From the NCBI GenBank assembly GCA_900708905.1, contig CAADRB010000017.1, forward strand, positions 1,306,477 through 1,370,476: a stretch of DNA of 64,000 nucleotides, in the 5' to 3' direction. The translations under genes were made by a program, and so were the position numbers. This document shows positions 1 through 13,300 of the stretch, one piece after another; the first letter of the stretch is position 1; every line of letters begins with the position of its first letter. Origin of the DNA: Hymenolepis diminuta. Lineage: Eukaryota > Platyhelminthes > Cestoda > Cyclophyllidea > Hymenolepididae. The notes under the pieces were generated by a model. The model did not search any database and had not been told where the DNA came from. It worked only from the letters and a program-made list of their open reading frames with translations.

Positions 1-20
1 TGTGTGTGTGTGTGTGTGTG
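1..20. repeat. (TG)10 microsatellite at window edge
   Basis: Pure TG dinucleotide run beginning at base 1, so it may extend outside the window. It lies about 240 bp upstream of the vigilin start codon. Confidence 0.9.
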
Positions 21-262
21 TTTTGTTCATGGTGCAAATGAATTCGGTACTTTGGAGGCTTATATCAAGCGCTAGTATTTTTAATTTTATGTTACCTACA
101 TGGATAAAAATAAATACTTAAAATAAAAAAAATAAGTTTGATATTCCATAAACATATTTTTAGAATAATAAGTGGTTATTTATTTTAACTCCCACCGTTT
201 GTTTAAGTTAACTAACCACGTTACACTAGTTTGTTATATCGCCACAGAATTGTGGTGTTACA

Positions 263-3200
263 ATGGAGATGGTGAACGGTGATACAAAGCCGGGATCTTC
301 TGCCCAATATGACGAAAATTTTCCCAGTTTACCATCTGTTGGTAATCAACCCAAAATCCACGCGAAAAATATTGAGTCTTTTGCACCCGATAACATTTCT
401 GCCGTATGTTAAAATTATGCTTTATTTTCTCTTTAGATAATCGAGATTCCCGTTTCAGAGTTAAAAGGTGATTTAGAAAAGCAAAGTGTTGTGTGTGGAG
501 ATATAGCAAAGTCGTGTGGTGTGGAGATTAATTTATCAAATTGTAAAAATAAGTCACTCACTGTGGTGATAAATGGGCCCCAATCGCAAGTTGAAAAAGC
601 AAAAGTCCGGGTTACTCAAAGCCTACATATGCAGGGTAAACGCATTATCAAAATAAACCAGGAGTATCATCGCCATCTTATCGGATATAAAGGATCACGA
701 AAACTAACAATTGAGGAAAAAACTCTTACGAAGATCACCGTTCCACCCTCTGAGAGTAGATCTGAAGAAATTGTGATTGAGGGTCCTCACAAGTATTTGG
801 AGGCGGCTGAGCAAGAGATTCGCAGAACAGTTAAGTATTATTCCGAACAAGTCAGAGAAAATTTGAATATAAAACAAGAGTATCATGTATTTATAATTGG
901 ACCGTAAGTATCATTTTTTTAAATTTCAAGAGCACATGATTTTAATAAAATGTCACTAAACCATATTGTCCCTTAAATTTTTATAGACGCAACAAAACCC
1001 TCAACAAAATTCAATCTGAATCTGGTGCGAAAATTTATATCCCTCCACCTTCAAAAGCGTGTAATGGTGTCACGGTGTCAGGTAAAAAGGAGGAGGTTGC
1101 TAAAGCAGTCAAACAAATCAATGAATTAATTGAATCTTTGGAAAAGTCTTATGTTGATCAATTGCTTCCTGTTGACGTTGATCCTTCTAAGTGGGGTTAT
1201 ATCATTGGACCTCGAAATAGTGGTCTTACTGAAATCTTTGAGCAGACTGGAATGTTTATTGAACCTCCTTCTGGTAATAGCAATCAATTCCGCTTTCGTG
1301 GCGATTCTAACAGTATCGGCCCCACACTTGTTGCCATTTATAAAAGAGGCAACAGTAATGATATTGAATCAGTCACTGCCCCACAGCATCTTCACAGACT
1401 TTTAATCGGTAAAAATGGGGCAGCACTTAATGAGATTAGAAGGGGATATCCCGGTGTAAGTTTGTTATTGGTAGTTAGAAGCGCCTGTCTGTTTTTGGAA
1501 CAACCCTTTTCTTGTTTTGTTTTTTTTCTCATTTCAGGTTAGAATCAGTTTTCCGGAATCTGGTGAGCGTATCAAAATCGAAGGACCGGTGGAGGAAGTT
1601 AGCGGTGTTAAAGAACGTCTACAGGCGAGAATAGAGGAATTAATGATGTCTCATCATTTAGAAACACTTGACGTCGATCCGAAGTATCAAAGCAAACTTA
1701 TGTCTTTTCTGCGGCAATATTTCCGCTTGAACAAGGTCAATGTCCGTCTGGTTAAAGCTGCAGAATGTGGAATGCTCGAAAACGAACGCCACATTTTCCT
1801 TGAGGGAGAAGTATCGGCTGTTGAAATGACTAAAGCGGAAGCTATGAAAATGATTACAAAATGGGTATGTTGTATTACTTTTTGAATCACTAGTAAATAC
1901 CATTTACAAGTTTCCGTAATCAAAATGCAAAGAAGTACGCCTAGTTCGTTGTTATCTGTCTAAAATAGTTGATAACTGTTGGTTGAGGTGTACCTAGGAC
2001 AATGATTCGTATATTTACGGTCGAGTAGATTAGATTGAAGAGGGCATGTTTTTGTTTCAGTATTTCACCCTAATCCCATTTGGCCTGTGTTATTTGCTCA
2101 ACTATTCTCTCTCCCTTTTAGTCAAATGAGAAAACCAGAGACGTGATTGTCGAGCCACGTGTGCAGGACCTGATACGAAATGACAAACCAGCACCTATTA
2201 TGGAAATCTATAATGAATTCAAAGAGGTCTCTGTCCATTGGCCTCAGGACACTTTCCGACGATCTCAAAATGTTCATCAGTCTGGCAGTGGGGACAACTC
2301 ATCTTCCACAGCAAGTCATATTGTACAACTCTCTGGTCCACGTGATCAAGTTGATGCTGCGTATGAAAAGTTGATGAAATTGATCAAAAGGGTGAGGGAT
2401 GAGAACTACGAACAAGAGTTTAGCATCTTTGAAGCTTGCAGGGATCGTATTTTGGGCCCAACTATTTGCAAACTGCTGAAGGACACCAATACGCGCATCC
2501 GTTACTTCGATAGAGAGAAGACTCGCGGTGTTATTTTTGGAGTTCAATCCAATGTTGAGAAAGCTATTGATCACTTGGAGAGACTACAACGCTCTCTAGT
2601 ATGCCTTATTCGCTATTTTTCTACATTTTTCCCGTGATGATTGGTAGTTCCAAATATGCTTTCTAATTTCAGGCAACTATTGAAGAGGTCACGATTACTT
2701 TGCCTTCTTGGATGTTAACCAAAAAGGCTGGTAATTCCAGTGCTCGTTTACGATCGATTCGCGAACAATGTGAGGGAGTGCAATTAAAGTATGACTCTAC
2801 CAATCCTCGCAAATTAATCATCTCAGGTCCACCTCAATCTATTGAAAAGGCCAAGAGTCTTATGGACTCGATTTCAAAAAACATGCCAGAAGGATGCACT
2901 GAGGTAAGCCGCCATCACTACACTGTATTTCTCTCTCCCCTCGTTGGTTCTCAGTTCTCTTCTCTCTAGGCTGTCGTCAATTGTAATCCTAAGCATCATG
3001 GTCAACTGATCGGTCGTAATGGTGTTAATTTGAAGAAATTCCGTGATCGACATAATGTTGAGGTTCTTATTGCTGATCAAAACGAGACTGATCCAAAAAT
3101 TGCAAATGAAGTTTATCTTGTTGGTGAGAAGGATGCAGTGACCAAGGCTGCTGCTGAATTAGAGAAGACAATAAAAGGTTGGGAAGATGAAGGAGAGATC

Positions 3201-4864
3201 TCTATAGAATGTGATTCTGATGTGCTTCAAGATTTGAAGAATTACGTTTTTGCCTTCCACTATCCCGAGTTAGAGAATGTCAGGATTTTCTTTCCCAAAC
3301 CCACACCCCCACCTAATTCCAACCAAGCCGCTGTGAATGGTAATGGCCAAACTAACACCATAACTCGTATTCGTGGACCCAAAGGTTGTCTCCAGGTAAG
3401 CTAACTGGTTTATTTACGTACGCCCCCGTGTCTATATTTTCGCAATTGAATTCCGTTTTTATTCCTCATTCTTCTAGCAAGCTGAAAAATGCCTGCAGAC
3501 AGCCATTGAGGACATTAAATCACAGAAAATTGTGACGCAACCAATTACTGAACAAACACATTGTATAGCTTTCAGGAAGCTTCGTTCTACTCTTCCTGAA
3601 ATTGAAAGAAGTCACAAGGTTTTAATTAAATTCCAGTTGGAAAAAGGTATTGTTTCGTTTGCCTTATTTTCTTTATTAAGCTTATTGAATAACCTGTATT
3701 TTTTTGTGTTCATTAATAGAGCCCATTCAGGATGGAGAGAATACCATCTACGGGCACATTACCTACGTCGGTCCCCAAGAAAGAATCGATGATGCGATAC
3801 AAAATGGCATCAATCCGCTTCTTCCTGTATCTGAAGTAGTCGTTTTCCCTCAAGAGTTTTACGGCAGACTCTTCGTTTCAGAACAGCCGCAACACCAACA
3901 GCAGCAAAAAGATCGCGCTCAAGGCAACCGTCGAGGACAACAAAAGAGTGGATCTCAGAAATCGAACCAAATAGGCGTTCAACTTGAAAATGGTGAAGCG
4001 ACACCAGCTAAAACAAGGCTCATTGCTCTCCAGAGGAAATACAATGTAATGATAAATGTTCCAAAAAAGGCCTCCTCCGAGCAGATTACCGTCTCTGGTA
4101 TTCCGGAAGCTGTTCAAGCTTGTAAGACGGAATTGGAGGCTCTGGGTGCTAAATTGCAAGCTGAAAAGGCCGATTGGGAGGCAAGAACCTACGAGGAGGT
4201 TTTGAACGTCGAAAAACGCTTCTTAAATCGGATTATTTCTGGCCATAGACAGCAGGCACTTGAAAATTATGGCGTAGCTCTCTTTACCCGTGGTCAACGA
4301 GCCCCAAAGAATAATAATGCTGCTGCTACCACTATTGATAAAAGTGCGGATGAAAACGCTCCTAAAACAAATGGTGAGACTTCTGTGGACCAACCAAATA
4401 TTACACGGGATCTCAGCAGATATGCTGGTTTTACTCTTTTGGATACAACCTTAGTACCATTAATCATTCAAGGATATAAAGAAAAGGTACAATTGGTACG
4501 AGAGGAATTGGAAAAAGTGCTTGAAGACTGCAGTACTTTTGAGTGTCAGGAATTGGTTATCCCACACGACACTCATGCACGTTTGATCGGTTCTCAGCGT
4601 GCTTCTATTCGTCCATTTGAAGAGAAGTATGACGTTGAGGTTGAGTTTCCGCCACGTGGATGTCGAGAAAATCAAACTGAAATCGTCCTTGTTCTTGGAC
4701 CTAAGAGTAAAGCGGATGCTGCTGCAAATGAGCTGGCATATATTTCGAATGAACTGCGCTACGAGCTTACCAGAGTTCGCAATCCTGTTGAGAGCACCAC
4801 TCAGAGGCCTCGAAACTGGCAAGCCGTGCCGACTGAAAGCGATTTCGTCCCCCTGGGCAACTAA
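263..4864 (+). CDS. HDLBP: Vigilin (multi-KH-domain RNA-binding protein), complete, nine exons
   Basis: Spliced CDS: join 263-403, 437-903, 987-1455, 1538-1864, 2122-2598, 2673-2903, 2970-3395, 3478-3646, 3720-4864. All introns are GT-AG and all phases agree; the product is 1283 residues, close to the usual size of animal vigilin (about 1270). Roughly 14-15 tandem KH repeats fill the protein. Loops with intact or near-intact GxxG are GYKG (130-133), GPRN (202-205 and 277-280), GKNG (344-347), GRNG (719-722) and GSQR (1193-1196). Several other repeats have lost the loop, as is usual in this family. Two low-complexity inserts interrupt late repeats: a Q/K-rich one (958-986) and an N/A/T-rich one (1096-1128). 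The family binds RNA and is associated with ribosomes and endoplasmic reticulum; that is family knowledge, not seen here. The start is the first ATG, in a short exon before a 33-bp intron. A possible cis- or trans-splice acceptor AG lies at 246-247, 15 nt before it. Confidence 0.95.
404..436 (+). other. 33-bp intron 1 of vigilin
   Basis: GT-AG intron of only 33 bp with a T-rich 3' end (ttttctctttag). Removing it joins codon 47 to codon 48 in phase 0 and restores the frame; reading through hits a stop at once. The remaining vigilin introns are 83, 82, 257, 74, 66, 82 and 73 bp. An extremely short 5' intron is a habit of flatworm genes and supports the taxonomic guess. Confidence 0.85.
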
Positions 4865-5430
4865 GGAACTTACTTTTTCTACTGTGTGCATGCCTCTTCA
4901 TGCATGTTTATTTGTGTGTATGTGTATTTGCTGGATTTTTCCTTTACCATTTATTTAGAACGAAGATCATGTTGACACTTGATTTGAAATGGTATCAAAA
5001 CTACGGCTGCCACCCCTTCTCTTTTTTTGTGTCAGGACGGATAGTAGTATGCCCGCTCATCTCACAAAAATCACGTCTTTCCAGCTCGAGTTTTCTTCTT
5101 ACTCTTTCCTACTAACACTGCTTCACGTGAGGTAGTAAAACGTTCCTTAATTGACGATATCCCACTCCTTTTCCCTTTACCACTTCCTTACTGCATTTTT
5201 ACTATATTAGATCTATATATTAACTATGACTTGCTTGCTCCCCAAGTATGAGTAATTGGTAGTGGATTTCTAATCTATCCTCCCTCTTTTCATTTCATAC
5301 CGAGCGACCAATTATGTGCCTTTTCTGCTCCTCTTGCCCCATCCATCTCTCTTTTCCTCTTCTTCCACTCTGTCAACTTGATCTCTTTTTGAAACTACCA
5401 CTTGAATAAAATGACAAGTTGTGTAAATAT
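4865..5430 (+). other. Vigilin 3' UTR
   Basis: Non-coding, T/C-rich sequence after the TAA at 4862-4864. It runs to the first canonical AATAAA in the sense direction. The 3' edge is inferred from the signal, not observed. Confidence 0.5.
5405..5410 (+). terminator. Polyadenylation signal AATAAA for vigilin
   Basis: Canonical AATAAA 540 bp after the vigilin stop codon, followed within 25-60 bp by T- and GT-rich sequence (ctcttcctttttgggg, ggagttgtttttg). This is the expected layout for cleavage near 5425-5435. Chance AATAAA is common in AT-rich DNA, so transcript evidence would be needed to fix it. Confidence 0.55.
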
Positions 5431-8400
5431 AGCTCTTCCTTTTTGGGGAACTTTTGGAGTTGTTTTTGAAGTTTAAGCTGTGTAAAATTGACATCCTGGG
5501 TTTTGTACTGGTATATTGTTACTCAAATGAAGGTTTTGGCTTTAAGTGGACTAGTTTGCAATTAGCCGGTCTCGTAGTCTTGAATCTTTTTATTGGGGAT
5601 TTGGAGCCGTTTTGTGAGTATCAATTTTAGTTTAAAAGGTTTCGCGCTCGTTAGTAGTGTCGAGTGGGCCGTTTTTCGCAGTCCTTTATTGGTTAGTGTA
5701 ATTGACTGGTGGTAACGTATCTGCCATGTCGGTGGTAATGATATCGAAGTTGGGCGTTGAAAATAGTGATAACCCCTTCGGGATGGTATAATGCGAGTTT
5801 GCTATTCAAAGAGACTTCAGAATGACTTCGTAGCGGGATAGAATCAAAGGGTTATTAGATGTAGTGCTGCAAAGAATAAGAAAATGGTATTTAAAGAAAA
5901 GGAGTGGAGGCTGCAAGTCAGAAGATAGGCAAGTTGATGGGAACGGAAGCAGGGTAGACGATCTTATTGTGAGATTTTTTCGATAGAAGCTGGAGAGAAA
6001 AGAGCCGGGTGACTGCGCGATGGAAATCGGGGCTGATAGTTGGACTGATGTGGTGGTAGAGAGGTCGGAGGTTTTGTACGTTTAGAGTGGCTAGACTGTT
6101 AAGATTATTAAAATGCAAAGGGTTATCCCGGCGTTTTGAGATAAACTCATGACTCTTAAGAAGTTAAAATGAACAGTGCCATTTATAAGGGACTACTAAG
6201 CCTCTCCAGAAGTTTGATAGGACTAGTTGACGATTTTATGGTGATATTGTCATGACTATTGTCAGTGGTTCTGGTTATCAACAATTTTCTAAAACAAGCT
6301 TACACACTCAGGAAACAGTCAATCATTTATTCGATTTCAATTTTATTTAGAACTGTCAAATGTTGACCCTTCAGTTTCCTTCTAACAAAAATTCGCATAC
6401 AGTTGGCAACTTAATGTTGCATTATTTCTTCACAAATTCCCTTACGGCGAGGCTTCAAAGTCTGCGGAGTGGGAATCGATATTATGGGATACATCAGCCA
6501 TGACAGGCCGGTCACACCAAAGACTTTCTTGATGCCAGACTTTCATTGAGCGTGTGGAATGCTATTATTGGACTTTAATAATCACAAAAATGTGATAGTT
6601 AATCATTTTTTGCACGCTGATAGCAATTATTTAATCGTGTTACAACGAATTCTGTTTTCGATTCACAGTTGTTATGTGCCGCATAGGGTTATGTAATCCG
6701 TGTTAGCTAAAGTTAGTGTCGAATTTTATCATATCACAATACCTGCTTTAACAGGTAGAATCAACCGCCATCGCAAAGTTTTGAGCTGATATTCGTTATT
6801 TTTGCTATTTATGATATTTAATTATAACCGTTTCGCATCATACAGTATTTAATTTAAGTTTTATTTCCCTTCAGATACTCTCAATCATCAAGGTCTTATT
6901 TTCCTCGTACTCTCTCTGAACTTTTGGAAGGTTCTTCGCTTCTTGCTCTATTTGCACCATGTGTTGATAATGTTGATGATGATTCACCCTAATTTAGCGC
7001 GTGGCAATTCAACACGTGTACAGGCAGAGCGAGACATTCAGTCGGTAGGCAGCAGCAGGCAAATTGGTTGGCAGATTACTGTTGTTTACCGGTATGGGTG
7101 CCGTGCTGTGCTGGTCTGCCGGTATCTATGTATGTGCATGGACGCGGAGTTAATTGCTGTGATGACCCCTTTTCACTAGAATGATGTATTGATGTGTGTT
7201 TTGCACGGGCGGGACTGCAGCACTAAAGTATGCCATTATGCCGATGTCAATCCGCTAACAGTTAAACCGATTGCGGACATTAGAAGCTTAGTGAATGCAG
7301 TCTGTTTTACGTTGACAACTAAGGTGATAAAAATAACGCATCATGAAAGATTGTTACCTCTTTACATTCTACCAAGTCGTAATGTTATGGGAAATTTTTT
7401 ATAAAGTAGAACTCGAGGGAAGCATATGAAACATGGTTTCATCTTAAAACCGATTTGTATATAAATATCAGCCTGAAGTTTCTTAAACAGCTCCGCCTTG
7501 AGTTTCTTGACAATTTTTAGACATACTAATCATTAACTTCTATAATGACACATTAACTGTTTTATTCTCGAATAGATAATTTCAGAACTTCATCGTATAA
7601 TATAGAATATTCAAGTGCATGGGATCGCCATAGGCTGTCGTCTTTCAATTTTACTGTAAATATGTAACTTCAGTTTTAAAAGGTCCTTTAACAGGTGCAT
7701 TGAATAAAATATAATTTGCTGTAATTACCCCTTCTTAAAATTTCCCAAGCTTTTTAGGGGATGCTCACAACACTTGACCTTAACGGAGATAAGGTATCAT
7801 GAAGTGCTTTCAGGAGAAACACATTCCACAACTTCTCTTGACCAGATTGAACCAGAAAGGTTGGTCACCAACAGAACTGGATGGGCACTGACCTCGTGAT
7901 TTCCGACCTGGCACGCAGACTCATTCCACTGCGGAAGTACATTTATTGAAATTAGCATGATTCTTTTCCGAGGACGACCTATCTTTATACACTTTTTAAA
8001 CCAGCATGCGGATTGATTGATCGATGAAAGATAACTGAGCATTAACTTTCTCAATTTGATTGAGCCAAGAGATACTTAAGGAAAGTATCAATATGGGAGA
8101 AAAAACGGGATCTCTATATTGAACAAGCCCATATCTCTATATTGATCAAATTCCGGCAGACAAGCATTACTTTAATCCTTATTAGAAATGTGATTTCGAC
8201 AAAATAAATGAATAGTTTAACTAATTAACCCTGTGAATACAATTTGGAAATAATATGGGAGTTCACCTTACATGACCGTTATCACTAGGGTTGTCAAGGC
8301 ATGAAAATTGTAAAATTTAAGTGGGAGCGGCAGGACCTTATTAGTCCCGGTTTAATAGTTTCCAGTCCTTTTCGGATAGAAAAATTTTATGCAAGAAAAT

Positions 8401-9067
8401 TACATGTTCGTTTAAATACACCAACTTGTGTTAATTTATATGAACATGATCAGCTGCTGATTTGGAAAATTCTTACTAGGGAAGGTCTATGATGCTACCA
8501 TCTATTCGAGATGAGCGTTTAAAAAGTATTAGGAAAAATATATCTTCACAAAATTACGTAGCCTGTAAGGCTACTTCCCTGACATAATCAGTCAATGCCA
8601 ATTGGAAATTTTCTCTTTAAATGAATCAGATAGCAGAAATTTCGAATAGATGTTGAGACTAACGTTTATCATGCACTTTGTGATTTTCCCTAATTCATCT
8701 TACTACTTCCAGCAATTTTCTCTTCAGTATTCACTTAAACAGACGAAGAATGTAAAACAATCTCCCACATTAGCGATCAATTAACGGAAAGTTAAATAAC
8801 ACTCAACTGCACTTCTTGTGTGTTTGGATGTTGCCTCGTGATGAAAGATTGTAGATCCTGCCATGAGAAATAAATTATAAATAAAACTTTCAATTTTTAT
8901 CACATTTCATAGATGTTAATTATAGTCAACCATTTCATACACTTATATTTGGACACGAATAATTAGATTACGTGAACCATTTCTGTTGCGTAAGCATTAG
9001 TGCTATTAACTGAACTAGTTTTAATATGAGGTCACGCTCGGTGCCCACTTATATCGTAAATCAAATA

Positions 9068-9106
9068 AGAGTTTCTCTATTGCAAGCAATAGAGTTTCTC
9101 TATTGC
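9068..9106. repeat. 16-bp direct repeat with hairpin
   Basis: The 16-mer agagtttctctattgc occurs at 9068-9083 and again at 9091-9106. The second copy is the 3' part of a perfect hairpin at 9086-9106: arms gcaatagag and ctctattgc, loop ttt. No nearby gene suggests a role. Confidence 0.75.
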
Positions 9107-10385
9107 TAATTATCTGTGAAAGCAAGCGATTTAAACTTCGAATGCGATTCAATTTCAGATTAAAATTCTCCTCGAACTTATTCCTTAATATCCTGATAAA
9201 TGTTCATAATTAAATGGTCTTGTTATAACTTCCTTGCCAAATGTTTATTCTTATTAGCTTTATAATAGTCCACTTTATTATCGCTTTCTCCATGGCTTAG
9301 AAAAAATCTAAGACAGATGAATATTTCGAGAACTTCTCAAATCACAACCTGAATGATGCTCATTATTTGGCAAAATTTGGAGTAATTAAACAAATATATA
9401 TTTTTCTGTGGTGAAAATATCCATTTATATCCAGCAGGTCTTTAGGCCTTCCACCCTGTTAAATATACTTAAACACCTCCAGTTGGATTCTGCCTTATCT
9501 ACTTATCTCGAAATTATTGATTGGTCTCAAACTGATTAATTGAAAGAAATAAGGTCGCGTTCCAAATCATGATACGGAATTTACGGTATTGAATGAAAAT
9601 GTAATTTTCAGGCGACTGTGTTTCAATCAAATTGTAGGCACAACTTTGCAGAATAAGCCTCTGAATCTGCCCTAGCAAAATAGATAGTTCCAATTGAAGT
9701 ATATTTATTTATTGAGCAAGGAAGCAATGTACAATTAGTACTAGCGGATGTAGAAAGAAGAAGACAAACACCTCTAGCTGCACCAGCTTATTTGATTGAA
9801 TTGTAACGTCCATTATGTCTTGCCGCTAACAAACACTTAACTAGCTCAGAGGCAATATTTGAGGTTACAGCAAAACAGTTAATTGTTTCTATTAAAGTTT
9901 CCCAAACTGATGATTAATTCATTTTGATCTTAGACTGTGGCTTCAGTCTCCTCTCTAAGAACAAAACACGAGTGGTTTATTTACACTTTTTTGAGGAGTT
10001 AGATTTTTAAACAGCTGCTGCAAAATTCCCTTTCATTCTGAAGTGTCCTAGAAACATTTCAGGCACCTTTATTTTCCCTTGAAGAATATATATTCAACGT
10101 GTAAATATAAAATGATAGAGATCACAAATGCAGATCAAGGTGTTTTCCCTCCTATAAGGAGTCTGCTAAGACTTTTTCGTATCAAGCGTCTCCACTCTCT
10201 CGACCCCTTCTTATAATGAAGGGTCAGGGGAAAGTAATCGGGCGCCTAACTATCTGCTACATGTAGGAAACATTTAGTAGCCCAGTGTTTAATGCTTATT
10301 TTTGTTTACTTATAGCAGGATATATGAAATATTTCGGAATAACCTCTCGGCCCTATCTGTCTGTGTGACCTCATTCGAAATGTAA

Positions 10386-10397
10386 CCCCCCCCCCCC
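10386..10397. repeat. Poly-C run (12)
   Basis: Twelve consecutive C in an otherwise AT-rich stretch. Its exact length is prone to sequencing error. Confidence 0.9.
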
Positions 10398-13300
10398 TCC
10401 GATTTCCAAGCGTCAGCTCAGTTCTCTTATTTGTCCTTACTCGGAATAATCTATGACCCAATTAGATGAAATTTATTCATCACTATGTGGCAATACGTTT
10501 AATGTGATTTATATTTCATAATTAAAACCAGGTTACCATTTTGAGGATAGATCCTCTCTGACCGTCTGTATTGTGACAGAAATATTGCTATCAATAATTT
10601 GTACAGTACCCAGAGTAGACAATATATTTTTCTGAAAATCGATCATACTAATCAAGTACAAATTTAGCATTGTCTATTGTTCATATCCATTATTCATATG
10701 TCTAGGGTACGCATATATAGAACAATTCAAGCCACTCATATCGCCAGAGCGGTCTTGATAAACCTTTCAAATTATTATTGGAACTATGCAATTATGTTAA
10801 ATTATCAATATCTCTAAGTAATGATAAACTCTTGGAAATTGCTGTGGACATATCTAAGTAGGACAATATTGTTCGAACTGTCATCTTGTTGTTCTTCCTT
10901 GTCAGTTTACATCTTTTATGTCTAGCATCTTGAATCGAAAACTCGTACTGATGAGAAGTTAGATTTAATTTTGTTTATACTCACTTCTGCTATAAAACTC
11001 TATCTTTGTTACAGACGCTATTGCTATTAGTATAAAACATTTACGCTGAATATATTTAGAGCTTGGATACATATTAAAACTATTTGTTAGAATGCATGAA
11101 AGTTCATGCAATTGGTATGTCATTAAGGTAAGACCGCTATGAAGGGTCATATCTGCAGTAGTTTTAATCGCATCTTAATTGTTCCAGTATCAATTAGAAA
11201 GTTCAAAGTCTTAAATATTTTCATTTGAAGTTTCATTCTATAGAGAGTCTCAAACAAGACACCGTGATTTATTGACGGATACTCAAAAGAGAACAACAAC
11301 ACAAATATCGATCATTCAGGCGTTATAGATATTCATGCCCGTTAAATAGAATTTTAGCATGCGCCTTATTTTAACCAGCTACGATAAAAGAGAAGGCAAA
11401 CAGATATTTCGTTATCCGCTTTACATACCGAGTGACTGAAAAGTGACTCTTCTAAATTCTAAAAGCGTTTAAGTATTTGGCAACTTGCGAGGCTATTAGG
11501 AAAACATATGTTATTCACAAAATGTTTATTCGGGTGCAAAAATGGCGATAGATCATTGGAGAAATGAGTGTTCAGATAGATGCAAACACTGCCATAGATT
11601 GGCATGCTAAATTTAAGGTCACCGGTTCTCTAATGAAGTCAATAAACTGTAGATGAATGCTTGAGTGCGGCCCGTATTTCTATTAAAATCTCATAGAGAT
11701 TGTTCCTCTCATATTCCATTTCCAGCAGAGATTCACAAACTAAAATTGGGTTTGCTAAGGTTAAAGGAATGGATGTGGGTGAGGGGGAGGGGTGTTTAAC
11801 ACCCTCTATGCATTAGCTCTCATTGCCCTCAATTAGAAATTTACCCGTTTAACAGTTTTCATAACTTTTCAACGGATCAGTACAGGATGAATACTCCTTT
11901 CTTTCAAAAAGGCAGGTAATATATTCTATTGAGAAGGCAGAAAGAAATTCTGAAAATAAATCACTTGAAAGAAAGGAAGTGTGCTTGGTTGAAAGATTTT
12001 TCATTTGTGCTGTGCAAACTTGCGTTATTAGTAAGAATTAATCTTTCCCAACTTCTAGCAAAACAGCTTTTGATAATTAAAAGTTGTTTTTTTTTCATTC
12101 ATTTTTGATATAAATGAAGAGATACTCGTAGAAATTAAACAAAATAAGCAATTTAATTGAAGGGATTAGAAAAAAAGTTCACTAATTTTTAATTTCTACC
12201 AAGTTCGTTTTGCATTGTGCATTCTTATAATATTGAACTTCCTCTTGCACTGAAGGATAGAGACACTGATAATTGACACTGATGGGGAGAAATAAATTGT
12301 ACGTTCCTTTTAATGAAATGTATCTTGTTAATTAATGAGAATATTGCTCTATTGTTGGCTTGAAAAATACTCAATAATGACGTCCATTTTGAATTTTGTC
12401 TTGGTTCCGAGCTCTGGTCCCTTATGCGCTATTTGAGGGTTAATAAGATATAACAAACACTGATCAGACCTACCAGATATCAAGTCAGAAAGAGGAAAGA
12501 TCGTTAATAAGCTTGAAAACAAAGTCATATGTAGGACGTGGTTTGGGTAAAGTTTAAATATTACACTCACTGAATTTCTAGATTATGAAATTCCGATTGG
12601 TACTTCTTACTAAGATCTTTATGCTTGACCTATAAGTCTTATTCCTTCCTCTTTCTAGAGTCTGGATAGTTGTAGTTCTATAAAATGGGCAGCTGAGCAA
12701 CCTATAAAAGTTAAGAGTAAGTAGAAAAGTACCAAAAGTATAACCATTTCATTTAATAAATCTGACAAACTTTTTAAGAAACCAAGGTTTAAAGTCGCTT
12801 CTTACGAAGACAGCGTCTTATAATAGCCGTTTGCATCTGATATTTAGCATGATTAAAACAAGAATATTTGAATATATAAAACATTAATAAAATTTGATGG
12901 ATACAGTTGTTTGAATTTTATCATAGTATGAATAATCGCGTATGAGGTTCGCATATAATTTTATTGGTGCCTCCCAGCAAAAGTTACTTTGGCTTATCGA
13001 TTGTCTAAAAGTTATTGATAATGCACAAGAAAAATCAAGGTCATCCAACTTTTATCCTTTCTTCAGAGACAAATCAAATGAAGTTCATTAGTAAGAACAC
13101 CGATCATAGAAAAATAAGATTCTCAATTCTTCATCCCTTCACTTATCAGGTTATCATGCGCCTTCGTGGCATAACAGCCAACTAACAATGTCAGGGGTCA
13201 CGATTTTGTTACAGTCTGGTGATGGATAGCCGGAATGGTTACACTCGATCAATGTAGGCATAACAGAGGGTGAGCTTTTATTAAAGAGCCTCTACTCAAA

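Noticed and set aside
4460..4891. 143-codon minus-strand ORF
   Set aside because: It is antisense to vigilin exon 9 and is a shadow of the strongly coding plus strand.
5126..5142. let-7-like string tgaggtagta in the vigilin 3' UTR
   Set aside because: Only about ten bases match, in sense orientation, and there is no hairpin precursor. It is neither a miRNA gene nor a target site.
10946..10975. ctgatgag reminiscent of a hammerhead ribozyme core (known in flatworm SINEs)
   Set aside because: No GAAAC core follows in the right place and no pairing arms can be drawn.
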